Part shown: piece by piece, positions 29,483-38,194 of the stretch
How positions within the stretch are numbered: the stretch's first letter is position 1
Layout: the number at the start of each line of letters is the position of its first letter
Notes under the pieces: generated by a model
What the model was told of the DNA's origin: nothing
What the model saw: only the letters and a program-made list of their open reading frames with translations
Databases searched by the model: none
Source of the DNA: Microbacterium sp. SY138
Lineage (GTDB): Bacteria > Actinomycetota > Actinomycetes > Actinomycetales > Microbacteriaceae
Assembly (NCBI RefSeq): GCF_039729145.1
Contig: NZ_CP155793.1
Location: forward strand, 1,736,001 to 1,800,000
Direction: 5' to 3'
DNA: 64,000 bases
Made by a program: the position numbers and the translations under genes

Positions 29483-30684
29483 TTCTTCTTCTTGCCGTCG
29501 TAGTGCGGGTTCTCCCAGATGACCGAACCGCCCTGACCGAGACCGACGCACATGGCGGTCAGACCGTAGCGGACGTCGGGACGCTCGGCGAACTGCGCGG
29601 CGAGCTGGATCATCAGACGCACACCGGACGCCGCGAGCGGGTGTCCGAGTGCGATCGCGCCACCCCACTGGTTGACGCGGGGATCGTCATCGGCGATGCC
29701 GAAGTGGTCGAGCAGCGAGATCACCTGGATGGCGAACGCCTCGTTGAGTTCGAACAGCCCGATGTCGGCGATCGTCAGTCCGGCCTTCTTGAGCGCCTTC
29801 TCGGTCGACGGAATCGGTCCGATGCCCATGATCTCCGGCTGCACGCCGGCGAACGCGAACGAGACCATCCGCATCTTCGGCGCGAGTCCGAACTCCTTCA
29901 CCGCGCCACCTCCGGCGAGCAGCGACATCGTGGCGCCGTCGGTGAGGGGGGAGGAGGTGCCGGCCGTGACACGCCCGTGCGGACGGAAGGGAGTCTTGAG
30001 GGCCGCGAGGTCTTCCATCGTCGTCTGCGGGCGACGGCCCTCGTCTTCGGTCGCGAGACCCCAGGCGCCGTCGGCACCCTTGGTGGCGACCGACACGAGG
30101 TCGGGCTGGATCTTGCCGGCGTCGTACGCCGCCTGCACCTTGTGCTGGCTCAGCATGCCGAACCGGTCGGAGCGCTCCTTGGTCAGGTGCGGGAACCGGT
30201 CGAAGATGCGCTCGGCGGTGACGCCCATGTTGAGTGCACCGGGGTCGACCATCTTCTCGGCGACGAAGCGCGGGTTCGGATCCGCGTTGCCACCGATCGG
30301 GTGATGACCCATGTGCTCGACACCGCCGGCGAGGGCGAAGTCGTACATGCCGACGCCGATCGAGGCTCCCATGGTCGTGACGCTCGTCATGGCGCCGGCG
30401 CACATGCGCTCGACCGCGAGGCCGGGCACGGTCTGCGGAAGCCCGGCGAGGATCGCCACCGAGCGTCCGAGCGTCAGCCCCTGGTCGCCGGTCTGGCTCG
30501 TCGCGGCGATCGCGACGTCATCGATGCGGTCTGCCGGGACGGCGGCGTTGCGCTCCATCAGGCCGATGGTCGCCTTCACGGCGAGGTCATCTGCGCGGGT
30601 GTTCCAGTACATGCCTTTTTCGCCGGCGCGCCCGAAGGGGGTGCGTACTCCATCGACGAAGAAGACGTCCGAGATCTCGGCCAC
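29479..30684 (-). CDS. fadA: Acetyl-CoA acyltransferase (3-ketoacyl-CoA thiolase)
   Basis: 401-residue thiolase, beta subunit of the beta-oxidation complex with the coupled fadB. The acyl-accepting Cys is in VERMCAGAMTSV (near residue 93), the substrate-binding FELNEAFAIQ carries Asn-Glu-Ala, GGAIALGHPLAASG carries the catalytic His, and CVGLGQGGSVIWE has the proton-shuttle Cys. The C-terminal KKKK tail immediately precedes the GTGA overlap with fadB. ATG start with GGAGG about 15 bases upstream in a 72-base gap from rnd. Confidence 0.93.
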   Translation of the reverse strand: MAEISDVFFVDGVRTPFGRAGEKGMYWNTRADDLAVKATIGLMERNAAVPADRIDDVAIAATSQTGDQGLTLGRSVAILAGLPQTVPGLAVERMCAGAMTSVTTMGASIGVGMYDFALAGGVEHMGHHPIGGNADPNPRFVAEKMVDPGALNMGVTAERIFDRFPHLTKERSDRFGMLSQHKVQAAYDAGKIQPDLVSVATKGADGAWGLATEDEGRRPQTTMEDLAALKTPFRPHGRVTAGTSSPLTDGATMSLLAGGGAVKEFGLAPKMRMVSFAFAGVQPEIMGIGPIPSTEKALKKAGLTIADIGLFELNEAFAIQVISLLDHFGIADDDPRVNQWGGAIALGHPLAASGVRLMIQLAAQFAERPDVRYGLTAMCVGLGQGGSVIWENPHYDGKKKK

Positions 30685-30756
30685 TCTGCCTCCAAGTTAG
30701 TGCGTGGCCTCAGTCTATGAAGCCCGCGAAACGGGGAGGAATCGGTTGGGTCGAAC

Positions 30757-31950
30757 CTACGAAGCCGGTGCGGGCGTCGTGTCGGGCGTTTGCGCCGCCT
30801 CTACAAAGGCGGCAGCGATCTTCTGTGCGGTCTGTGCAATCTGCCAGGGTCGGGCACCCAGCGCTGCCAACGCGTCCGCGATCGCCTCGGGGGTTTCACC
30901 GGGCAGGTCCCAGGCCACGCGGCGCAGGTGCTCCGGAGTGAGGAGGTTCTCGGTGGGCATGCCCAGCTCCTCGGCGACGGCCTCCACGACCGGACGGGCG
31001 GCCTTGAGTCGTGCATCCGCCTCGGGATTCCGGTCAGCCCACGCGCGAGGGGGCGGAAGGGTGTCGCTCGGAACGCGTTCGCGGGGAAGCTCTTCCGACG
31101 CCCTGCCTTCGACGATCGCCTGCCACCAGCGGTCGAGCTGCGTGCGGCTCGCGCGGCCCTGGAACTCCTTGAGGCCGGCCAGCGCCTGCTTCGACTGCGG
31201 GTTCGCCAGCACCGCCGCCACCAGGGAGCGGTCGGGCACGAGTCGTCCGGGGGAGACATCCTGCTCCTGCGCGTACGCTTCGCGTGCCTGCCAGAGGGCA
31301 CGGGCGACGGCGAGGTTCCGGGCTCCACGCACCTGGTGCAGGCCGCTGAGGCGGCGCCAGGGATCTTCGCGCGGCGGTTTGGGAGCGCGGGCGAGGGTGG
31401 CGGCGAACTCCTCGGCGGCGAACTCGGTCTTGCCCTGCTCTTCGAGCTCGAGAACGAGGACGTCGCGGACGTCGATCAGGTGCAGGACGTCGAGGGCGGC
31501 GTACTCGAGCCAGGAATCGGGGAGCGGGCGTGTCGACCAGTCGGCGGCGGAGTGCTCCTTCTTGAGCATGATGCCCAGCGTGTCCTCGACGACGGCACCG
31601 AGGCCGACACGCTCGTGGCCGAGCAGGCGCGAGGCGAGCTCGGTGTCGAAGATCACCGGCGGTTCGAGGCGCAGTTCGCGAAGGGACGGCAGGTCCTGGC
31701 TCGCTGCGTGGAGCACCCACTCCACGTCACCGATCGCCTCCTGGAGAGGTGCGAAATCGCCGATCGCCGGCGGGTCGAAGAGGAAGACGCCGGCCTCGCG
31801 ACGGAACACCTGCACCAGATAGGCGCGCTGCGAATAGCGGAAGCCGGACGCCCGCTCGACGTCCACGGCGACGGGTCCGGTACCGGCGGCGAGCACGGCG
31901 CAGGCTGCGCGGAACTCCTCGGCATCCGAGATCACGGAGTATTCAGTCAC
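30757..31950 (-). CDS. rnd: Ribonuclease D family exonuclease with HRDC domain
   Basis: 397-residue 3'-5' exoribonuclease. DEDDy catalytic residues are visible: VAVDVERASGF (Asp and Glu), VLHAASQDLPSL (Asp) and LEYAALDVLHLIDV (Tyr and Asp). The HRDC domain follows around residues 205-290 (RARNLAVARALWQAREAYAQEQDVSPG), with a second helical part near the C-terminus. Role: RNA 3' end trimming. It overlaps the upstream DUF3000 gene by 8 bases, a pairing seen widely in actinobacteria. Confidence 0.92.
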   Translation of the reverse strand: MTEYSVISDAEEFRAACAVLAAGTGPVAVDVERASGFRYSQRAYLVQVFRREAGVFLFDPPAIGDFAPLQEAIGDVEWVLHAASQDLPSLRELRLEPPVIFDTELASRLLGHERVGLGAVVEDTLGIMLKKEHSAADWSTRPLPDSWLEYAALDVLHLIDVRDVLVLELEEQGKTEFAAEEFAATLARAPKPPREDPWRRLSGLHQVRGARNLAVARALWQAREAYAQEQDVSPGRLVPDRSLVAAVLANPQSKQALAGLKEFQGRASRTQLDRWWQAIVEGRASEELPRERVPSDTLPPPRAWADRNPEADARLKAARPVVEAVAEELGMPTENLLTPEHLRRVAWDLPGETPEAIADALAALGARPWQIAQTAQKIAAAFVEAAQTPDTTPAPAS

Positions 31951-32524
31951 GTACAGCCTTTCGCGCGCCGATCACGGCGATGCCCTCGGAGCCGGGCGGA
32001 AGCCCCGCCAGCATTCCGACCAGCTCGGCCCATGCTTCGACGTGCGGTCGGAACGGGCCCTCCGGAGTCCAGGACGCCCGCAATTCTATCTGGGCGCCGT
32101 CTCCTTCGACGGCGAGCCCGCCGAATCCCTTCGACAGCGTCTTCGTCGACGTGCCCGATTCCGAGTGATAGACCGCTTGGCGCGAGTCGAGAGCATCGAC
32201 CAGCCATGACCACGTCACGTCGGCGAGAAGCGGATCGGTGCCGATCTCGGTCTCGAGCGGCGCCTGCGCGAAGATGACGATGCGCCACGAGCCTCCCCAG
32301 GCTCCCGGCTCGTCCGGATCGTGCAGCAGGACGAACCGGCCGGTGCCGTACACGGACTCGCCGTCACCCTCCGGGCGCACGTCGGCGGCGAGGGCGATGG
32401 CGAAAGGCGCGAGGCCCTGTGGCGTGGCGATCTCGCGCACCGTGATGTCATCGCGGAACTCGGTCTCGCGCAGTTCGGCCACGGCGCTCTCGAAAGGCGT
32501 CCCGGCCTCGGGGTGTGCGGTCAC
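31943..32524 (-). CDS. DUF3000 family protein
   Basis: 193-residue conserved actinobacterial protein. Family landmarks are PFESAVAELRETEFRDDITVREI, the PFAIALAADV segment, GRFVLLHDPDEPGAWGGSWRIVIFAQAPLETEIGTDP (split here: GRFVLLHDPD, GSWRIVIFAQAPLE) and VTWSWLVDALDSR. Soluble; function unknown. Its conserved coupling to RNase D by an 8-base overlap hints at RNA metabolism, by context only. Confidence 0.87.
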   Translation of the reverse strand: MTAHPEAGTPFESAVAELRETEFRDDITVREIATPQGLAPFAIALAADVRPEGDGESVYGTGRFVLLHDPDEPGAWGGSWRIVIFAQAPLETEIGTDPLLADVTWSWLVDALDSRQAVYHSESGTSTKTLSKGFGGLAVEGDGAQIELRASWTPEGPFRPHVEAWAELVGMLAGLPPGSEGIAVIGARKAVRD

Positions 32525-32534
32525 GGCAACAGGC

Positions 32535-32540
32535 TAGAGT
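32535..32540 (+). promoter_or_regulatory. -10 box for the alpha/beta hydrolase gene
   Basis: TAGAGT, ending 9 bases before the ATG at 32550, with GGAAG in between. It lies 10 bases beyond the divergent DUF3000 start. Confidence 0.4.
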
Positions 32541-32549
32541 CAGGAAGCG

Positions 32550-33704
32550 ATGAAGAGTCTCAGGCACGCCGTTACGCTCCTTGTCCCTGCCCTGTTCGCG
32601 TTCGGAGCAGCGCTCGCTCTCGTCGTGTTCGCCGTGGCCCGTCGGGTCGTCACGCCCATGCGCCGCGCGACCGACACGGAGATCCTCTCGGTCGACACGG
32701 GTGCCCAGACCATCGAGCTGAAGCGCACACCCGACACCGAGCTTCCCGGTCGCTACGGCCTGTTCACGACGGGCACCTACGGCTACGTCAAACTCGGGGC
32801 GGTGCTCAGCGCCGATGGTTCGGCCGTACGGCGCAAGCTCCTCACCCAGATCGAACCCGGCGCACGTGTCGATCGTGCCGCGGCCTTCAGCGGCTACTAC
32901 TACTCGTCTCCGAGCGAGCTCCATCTGCGCTGGGAGAACCTGCTGATCGGCTCTCCCGCAGGGCCATGCCCTGCCTGGTACTTCCCGGCGTCGTCGTCGA
33001 CCTGGGTGATCCAGGTTCACGGACGCGGAGCGACCCGCGCCGAGTGCCTGCGGGCGGTGCCGGTGCTGCACGCCGCGGGGTTGCCGAACCTGGTCGTGTC
33101 GTACCGCAACGACGGCGAGGCCCCGCGCACGAGGGCGGGTGCCTACGCCCTCGGAGCCTCGGAGTGGCGTGACGTCGACGCCGCCATCGCCTATGCGCTC
33201 CGACACGGCGCCGAGCGGGTGATCCTGATGGGCTGGTCCATGGGGGGCGCCGTATCGCTGCAGGCCGCAGTGACGTCCGGCCACCGGGAGCGCATCGCCG
33301 GGATCATCCTCGAGTCTCCCGTGGTCGACTGGCGCACGGTGCTGCGGTTCCAGGCGAAACTGGCCGGCGTGCGTGCGCCGCTGCCGGAACTCGCGATGGG
33401 GGCACTCCAGATGCCTCTGACCGCGCGCCTGAGCGGAGCGGACGAACCGATCCACTTCGATCGTCTGGACATGGTCGCTCGTGCCGACGAACTGACCGCG
33501 CCCGTGCTGATCCTGCACAGCGACGACGACGGCTTCGTGCCGGCGGATTCATCGCACGCGCTGCAGGAGGCACGTCCGGATCTCGTGACGATGCCGAAGT
33601 TCACGGTGGCACGCCACACGAAGCTGTGGAACTACGACCAGACCGGCTGGACGACCGCGATCACGGACTGGCTCGAATCACAGGCTCTCAGCGTTTCTGG
33701 CTGA
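32550..33704 (+). CDS. Membrane-anchored alpha/beta hydrolase
   Basis: 384 residues. An N-terminal hydrophobic helix (about 8-30, TLLVPALFAFGAALALVVFAV) anchors the protein or acts as an uncleaved signal. The hydrolase fold spans about 150-380: WVIQVHGRGATRAECLRA (oxyanion region), the nucleophile elbow MGWSMGGAVSLQAA, LILHSDDDGFVP (Asp) and FTVARHTKLWN (His). It is therefore a complete Ser-Asp-His triad. The substrate is not indicated by neighbours. Its 3' end overlaps the convergent sufE end by 17 bases. Confidence 0.82.
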   Translation: MKSLRHAVTLLVPALFAFGAALALVVFAVARRVVTPMRRATDTEILSVDTGAQTIELKRTPDTELPGRYGLFTTGTYGYVKLGAVLSADGSAVRRKLLTQIEPGARVDRAAAFSGYYYSSPSELHLRWENLLIGSPAGPCPAWYFPASSSTWVIQVHGRGATRAECLRAVPVLHAAGLPNLVVSYRNDGEAPRTRAGAYALGASEWRDVDAAIAYALRHGAERVILMGWSMGGAVSLQAAVTSGHRERIAGIILESPVVDWRTVLRFQAKLAGVRAPLPELAMGALQMPLTARLSGADEPIHFDRLDMVARADELTAPVLILHSDDDGFVPADSSHALQEARPDLVTMPKFTVARHTKLWNYDQTGWTTAITDWLESQALSVSG

Positions 33705-34119
33705 CCTGGTTCTTCGCCCGCATCAGCATCCCGGTCATGCCCCCGATGCGCAGAGGGGACACGGCCTTCGTGAGACCGATCGACTGCGGGTAGTCATTCG
33801 GAATCGCGAGCACCTCGTCTGCGGTGAGGCCGGTGAGACCCTGCACCAGGATGCTTGCGAACCCGCGGGTCGTCGGAGCTTCGGGCGGGGCTGTCGCGTG
33901 CATCGTCACGATGTCATCGTTCACCTCGACATGGATGTACACCGGCGACTGGCACTCCGCGACGCGCTCGTACATCTCCGGGTGGGCCGCGACCTCGTCG
34001 GAGACGTCGGGAAGCTCGTCCGAGAACTCGAGCAGCAGCAGGAGGCGATCGGGCTCCGGGGTCTCCAGGAAGCCGTCGCGGATCTCGGCGAGAGTGTCAG
34101 GAACGTCGCTTGTGCTCAT
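33688..34119 (-). CDS. sufE: SufE family protein
   Basis: 143 residues. SufE accepts persulfide sulfur from a cysteine desulfurase for Fe-S assembly. The conserved Cys is in RVAECQSPVYIHVEV (near residue 56), and IRDGFLETPEPDRLLLLLEFSDELP and DEVLAIPNDYPQSIGL are close to the family consensus. It lies 19 bases downstream of sseA, so both sulfur-handling genes are one transcript. The start is uncertain between ATG 34119 and ATG 34128. Confidence 0.88.
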   Translation of the reverse strand: MSTSDVPDTLAEIRDGFLETPEPDRLLLLLEFSDELPDVSDEVAAHPEMYERVAECQSPVYIHVEVNDDIVTMHATAPPEAPTTRGFASILVQGLTGLTADEVLAIPNDYPQSIGLTKAVSPLRIGGMTGMLMRAKNQVSQKR

Positions 34120-34138
34120 CCCTGTCATTGTCACATGT

Positions 34139-35032
34139 TCAGAGTGTGCCGGGCTCGGAACCGGTGACGATGGGCACGCGTACCGCGCTGCCCCACTCTG
34201 TCCAGGATCCGTCGTAGTTGCGCACGTTCTCGAAGCCGAGGAGGTGCTTGAGCACGAACCAGGTGTGGCTCGACCGCTCGCCGATCCGGCAGTAGGCGAC
34301 GACATCATCCCCGTCGCGGAGCCCTGCGCCGTCGCGGTAGATCGCGTCGAGCTCCGCACGGCTGCGGAAGCCGCCGTCCTCGGCCACCGCCTTCGCCCAC
34401 GGCACGCTCTGCGCGGTCGGGATGTGACCGGCGCGGAGGGTTCCCTCCTCGGGATACGCGGGCGCCGTCGTGCGCTCTCCGCTGTACTCCTCTGGGGAGC
34501 GCACATCGATCAGCGGGCTGCCGATGTGGGCCAGGACATCTTCCTTGTATGCACGGATGATCGAGTCGTCGCGCTCGACGACGGGGTACTCCGTGGGCGG
34601 CCGGTTCGTTGCCTCACGCGTGAGCTCGCGCCCCTCGGCGATCCACCGATCGCGTCCGCCGTCGAGCAGACGCACGTCTTCGTGGCCGAACAGCGAGAAC
34701 ACCCAGAGGGCGTAGGCGGCCCACCAGTTGTTCTTGTCGCCGTAGATGACGACCGTGTCGTCGCGTGCGATGCCCTTGCGGCTGAGCAGCTCGGCGAAGC
34801 CCTCGCCGTCGACGTAGTCGCGCACGACCGGGTCGTTGAGTTCGGTGTGCCAGTCGACCTTCACCGCGCCCGGGATGTGGCCGGTTTCGTAGAGGAGCAC
34901 GTCTTCGTCGGACTCGACGACCACGAGTCCAGGAGTCCCCAGCCGTTCCGCGAGCCACTCGGTGGTGACGAGCCGGCCGGGTTCGGCGTACTCGGCGAAC
35001 TTGGGGGAGGAGGAATCGAACTCGATGGCCAT
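34139..35032 (-). CDS. sseA: Sulfurtransferase (rhodanese, two domains)
   Basis: 297 residues with two rhodanese domains. The N-terminal one is inactive in form ([26 protein letters not shown]), the C-terminal one has [13 protein letters not shown] and the active-site loop [15 protein letters not shown] with the catalytic Cys near residue 251. It would transfer sulfane sulfur, probably from thiosulfate or 3-mercaptopyruvate, to a thiol or cyanide acceptor. The ATG at 35032 is supported by CGGAGATC upstream; homology starts there. Confidence 0.9.
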   Translation of the reverse strand: MAIEFDSSSPKFAEYAEPGRLVTTEWLAERLGTPGLVVVESDEDVLLYETGHIPGAVKVDWHTELNDPVVRDYVDGEGFAELLSRKGIARDDTVVIYGDKNNWWAAYALWVFSLFGHEDVRLLDGGRDRWIAEGRELTREATNRPPTEYPVVERDDSIIRAYKEDVLAHIGSPLIDVRSPEEYSGERTTAPAYPEEGTLRAGHIPTAQSVPWAKAVAEDGGFRSRAELDAIYRDGAGLRDGDDVVAYCRIGERSSHTWFVLKHLLGFENVRNYDGSWTEWGSAVRVPIVTGSEPGTL

Positions 35033-35178
35033 GGGATCTCCGAAGCGTTTGAGCGGACGAGGGTGCGGCTGCAGACGGCGTAGTGTTGATCCGTCCCTTC
35101 GACGATAGATCCCCGCCGAGCACCCTGCGCCCGATTCGTAAGACTTCGACACAGGTGAGCACCTGATTCAGGACCGTG

Positions 35179-36216
35179 ATGACCGACCCGACCAGCCGCA
35201 CGGGAATCGTGCACCTCACCGAGCGCCAGCCGACCGTCAGCGGACCCGAGATGCTGGCGAGCCTGGTGCCGCCGCCGCAGTTCGACACCGCGACGTTCGA
35301 CAGCTATCGCGCCGATCCCGCATATCCCTCGCAGGAGGAGGCGAAGGAGACGCTGATGCGCTTCGCCGGGCGCGGCACCCCCGCGAAGCGCGGAGGGCTG
35401 TTCAGCCGGGCGAAGAAGGAGCCCGAGCTGAAGCCCGGCGTCTACCTCGACGGTGGTTTCGGCGTCGGGAAGACGCACCTGCTCGCCTCGATCTATCACG
35501 CGATGCCCGCCCGCCGGAAATACTTCGGCTCGTTCATCGAGTACACCGCCCTGGTCGGCGCACTCGGCTACAAGAACACCGTCGATCTGCTCAAAGGTGC
35601 CGACCTGCTGTGCATCGACGAGTTCGAGCTCGACGACCCGGGCGACACGATGGTGATGACCCGCCTTCTGGGAGAGCTCGTGCCGACGGGGACCCGGCTC
35701 GCCGCGACCTCGAACACCCCGCCGAACGCGCTCGGCGAGGGACGATTCGCCGCACAGGACTTCCTGCGCGAGATCCATGCGATGTCCGACAGCTTCCAGA
35801 CGCTGCGCATCGACGGCGTCGACTTCCGCCAGCGCGCCCTCGACGGACACGCGGTGGTGCTCGACGACGACGCGTACGAGACGGCGATCGAAAAGGCCGG
35901 CGCCGCGGGCGCAGCGTCCGACGACCGGTTCGACGACCTGATCCGTCATCTCGCGCAGGTGCACCCCTCGCGCTACATCAGGCTGATCGACGGACTGGGA
36001 AGCGTGGGCCTGCGCAGCGTGCGCCAGCTCACCGATCAGTCGGAGGCGCTGCGCTTCGTCGCGTTCGTCGATCGTGTGTACGACGCGCAGATCCCGATCG
36101 TGGCCACCGGGCTCGGCCTCGACGCGGTCTTCTCCGACGAGATGCTCGCCGGCGGGTACCGCAAGAAGTACCTCCGCGCCATCTCCCGACTCAATGCCCT
36201 GACACATTCTGCGTAA
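35179..36216 (+). CDS. zapE: Cell division protein ZapE (AFG1-type ATPase)
   Basis: 345-residue P-loop ATPase. Walker A is GGFGVGKTHLLASIYH (near residue 97), Walker B is LLCIDEFELDDPGDTMV, sensor TSNTPP follows, and FREIHAMSD-like FLREIHAMSDSFQTLRIDG, YRKKYLRAISRL are family features. ZapE destabilises FtsZ polymers in E. coli; the mitochondrial homologue AFG1 handles proteins. ATG 35179 is chosen with AGGA five bases upstream; GTG 35176 is possible. Divergent from sseA by 146 bases. Confidence 0.88.
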   Translation: MTDPTSRTGIVHLTERQPTVSGPEMLASLVPPPQFDTATFDSYRADPAYPSQEEAKETLMRFAGRGTPAKRGGLFSRAKKEPELKPGVYLDGGFGVGKTHLLASIYHAMPARRKYFGSFIEYTALVGALGYKNTVDLLKGADLLCIDEFELDDPGDTMVMTRLLGELVPTGTRLAATSNTPPNALGEGRFAAQDFLREIHAMSDSFQTLRIDGVDFRQRALDGHAVVLDDDAYETAIEKAGAAGAASDDRFDDLIRHLAQVHPSRYIRLIDGLGSVGLRSVRQLTDQSEALRFVAFVDRVYDAQIPIVATGLGLDAVFSDEMLAGGYRKKYLRAISRLNALTHSA

Positions 36217-36230
36217 GCCTGCAGGCGCGC

Positions 36231-36277
36231 GTAACGCGATGTTCACGGGCGGAGCCGCGCTGTAACAGCGGGGAAAC
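36231..36277 (+). promoter_or_regulatory. GlnR-like binding site upstream of amtB
   Basis: GTAAC-6-GAAAC at 36262-36277 matches the actinobacterial GlnR half-site pattern (gTnAC-6-GaAAC) exactly. A second, weaker GTAAC-6-TTCAC lies at 36231-36246. GlnR activates ammonium uptake genes under nitrogen limitation in actinobacteria, and the next gene is an ammonium transporter. Sequence match and position only; no promoter mapping. Confidence 0.55.
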
Positions 36278-36350
36278 AAACCTCACGCATTGACGAAACC
36301 GCAGGTCGTCACACTGAAGCTCTCAATTACTTCGGATGTGAGGTTTTCCT

Positions 36351-37589
36351 ATGGATGCTCCCGGCAACATCTCGTGGGCGATCACCGCGACAGCGCTGGT
36401 GCTGCTCATGACGCCCGGCGTCGCCTTCTTCTATGGCGGTCTCGTCAAGGCGAAGAGCGTCGTCAGCATGATGATGATGAGCTTCGGCTCCATCGGACTC
36501 GTCGCCGTGCTCTGGATTCTCTTCGGTTTCTCGATGAGCGCGGTCGACAGCCCGACCGCGTTCGCTGGCAACCCCTTCGCGGACTTCGGGCTGTCGAGCC
36601 TGGCGGCCGGTGAGGGCTCGAACGTCGCGCTCCTGGGGGTGGCCTACGGTGCCACATTCGCGATCATCACGGTCGCGCTGATCTCCGGAGCGATCGCGGA
36701 TCGTGCGAAGTTCGGCAGCTGGCTCATCTTCGCCGGCATCTTCGCGACCGTCGGCTACTTCCCGGTCGCCGCGTGGGTCTGGGGCGGTGGCTGGATCATG
36801 AACCTCGGCACCACGCTCTTCGGCGAGGACAGCGGCATCGGCGTGATCGACTACGCCGGCGGTACCGCCGTGCACATCAACGCGGGCGCCGCGGCTCTGG
36901 CACTCGCCCTGGTCCTCGGCAAGCGCATCGGGTTCCAGAAGGGCATCCTGAAGCCGCACAACGTGCCGCTCACGCTCCTCGGGGCCGCCCTGCTGTGGTT
37001 CGGCTGGTTCGGTTTCAACGCGGGAGCGGAATGGCTGGCCGAAGACATGGGCGGCGTCGGACTCATCGGTCTGAACACCCTGGGCGCCACGGCGGCCGCC
37101 ATCCTCGGCTGGATCCTCGTCGAGAAGATCAAGGACGGCAAGCCCACCTCGGTCGGTGCAGCGTCCGGTGCCGTCGCCGGTCTGGTCGCGATCACCCCGG
37201 CCTGCGCCAACCTGACGCCGGGTTGGGCTCTGCTTCTCGGCGCACTCGCCGGTGTCGTGTGCGCCCTCGCGATCGAGTTGAAGTTCCGCCTCGGATTCGA
37301 CGACTCGCTCGACGTGGTCGGCATCCACCTCGTCGGCGGTCTCATCGGAACGCTGTACCTCGGCTTCTTCGCCACCGAGACGGGACTGTTCGTCGGCGGC
37401 GACGCCCGCCAGCTCGCCGTGCAGCTGATCGCGGCGCTCGGAGTGCTGATCTACTCCTTCATCGTCGCGTTCATCATCGGCTTCGCGATCGAGAAGACCA
37501 TCGGCTTCCGCGTCACGAACGAAGACGAGATCGCCGGTGTCGACCAGGTCGTGCACGGCGAGGAGGGCTACGCACTCGCAGACGCGTGA
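36351..37589 (+). CDS. amtB: Ammonium transporter
   Basis: 412-residue Amt/MEP channel with about 11 membrane helices. MDAPGNISWAITATALVLLMTPGVAFFYGGLVK is the typical start, FGSIGLVAVLWILFGFS continues helix 2, GVIDYAGGTAVHINAGAAALALAL contains the conserved Asp and first pore His, NTLGATAAAILGWILVEK is canonical, and DVVGIHLVGGLIGT contains the second pore His (with HLVGG in place of the more common HGVGG). The cytoplasmic tail ends ...GEEGYALADA. No glnK/glnB follows, so the usual amtB-glnK pair is broken here. GTGAGG ribosome site. Confidence 0.95.
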   Translation: MDAPGNISWAITATALVLLMTPGVAFFYGGLVKAKSVVSMMMMSFGSIGLVAVLWILFGFSMSAVDSPTAFAGNPFADFGLSSLAAGEGSNVALLGVAYGATFAIITVALISGAIADRAKFGSWLIFAGIFATVGYFPVAAWVWGGGWIMNLGTTLFGEDSGIGVIDYAGGTAVHINAGAAALALALVLGKRIGFQKGILKPHNVPLTLLGAALLWFGWFGFNAGAEWLAEDMGGVGLIGLNTLGATAAAILGWILVEKIKDGKPTSVGAASGAVAGLVAITPACANLTPGWALLLGALAGVVCALAIELKFRLGFDDSLDVVGIHLVGGLIGTLYLGFFATETGLFVGGDARQLAVQLIAALGVLIYSFIVAFIIGFAIEKTIGFRVTNEDEIAGVDQVVHGEEGYALADA

Positions 37590-37597
37590 TCAGCGGT

Positions 37598-37603
37598 TAG
37601 GGT
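37598..37603 (+). promoter_or_regulatory. -10 box for the PemK-like gene
   Basis: TAGGGT ends 6 bases before the GTG at 37610, inside the 20-base gap after amtB; another leaderless arrangement. Confidence 0.45.
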
Positions 37604-37609
37604 GACCGT

Positions 37610-38194
37610 GTGAGCAAGACCAACGGCATCCTGGCAACACTCGCGGAGATCCTGCTCAAGGCAGTGGGCTCCGGCCGGGCGTCTCGGACATCAGATCCGA
37701 GACGCCCGGACGCGCGTCTACGGACCCCGCAGGAGCGCCCGACGCCCGCGGGTGGCGGCACCGACCCGGGACGGGCGCGCGGCACCGACACCGTCCGCAT
37801 CGATCCGGATCGGATCACGCACCTGCAGGTCGGTTACGCACCGCAGCGGGACGGCGCACCGGACGCGGGAGAGATCGTCTGGACCTGGGTTCCCTACGAG
37901 GAGAACGACGGTCGCGGGAAGGATCGTCCCGTGCTCGTCATCGGACGGGAGTCCGCAGAGCGCGTGTACGCGGTGCGGATGACGAGCAAGCCCCATGACG
38001 GTGACCGCGACTACCTGTCGATCGGTACGGGCGACTGGGACTCTCAGGGTCGAGAGTCCTGGGTGGATGTCGAGCAGCTGTACAGCGTGCACGAGCGCGG
38101 GTTGCGGCGAGAGGCCGCCGTTCTCGATCGGGGGCGCTATGACCGGGTCGGAGCGGCTCTCACGCGGCGCTACGGGTGGTCCGTCGCGGGCTGA
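37610..38194 (+). CDS. PemK/MazF-like (type II toxin fold) protein without adjacent antitoxin
   Basis: 194 residues. The C-terminal half (about 85-190) fits the PemK/MazF fold: PDAGEIVWTWVPYEENDGRGKDRPVLVIG, then RVYAVRMTSKP, WVDVEQLYSVHERGLRR. The first 80 residues are Arg/Pro/Gly-rich and probably disordered after a short hydrophobic N-terminus (ILATLAEILLKAVG). No antitoxin ORF sits upstream, where amtB ends 20 bases away, and the longer, fused N-terminus differs from plasmid PemK. A similar protein is widespread in actinobacteria and may not be a toxin. Its 3' end overlaps the convergent DUF1611 gene by 35 bases. Confidence 0.7.
   Translation: MSKTNGILATLAEILLKAVGSGRASRTSDPRRPDARLRTPQERPTPAGGGTDPGRARGTDTVRIDPDRITHLQVGYAPQRDGAPDAGEIVWTWVPYEENDGRGKDRPVLVIGRESAERVYAVRMTSKPHDGDRDYLSIGTGDWDSQGRESWVDVEQLYSVHERGLRREAAVLDRGRYDRVGAALTRRYGWSVAG

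Noticed and set aside
37610..38194. Type II toxin-antitoxin pair
   Set aside because: Only the toxin-fold half is seen; no small antitoxin frame lies upstream or downstream.
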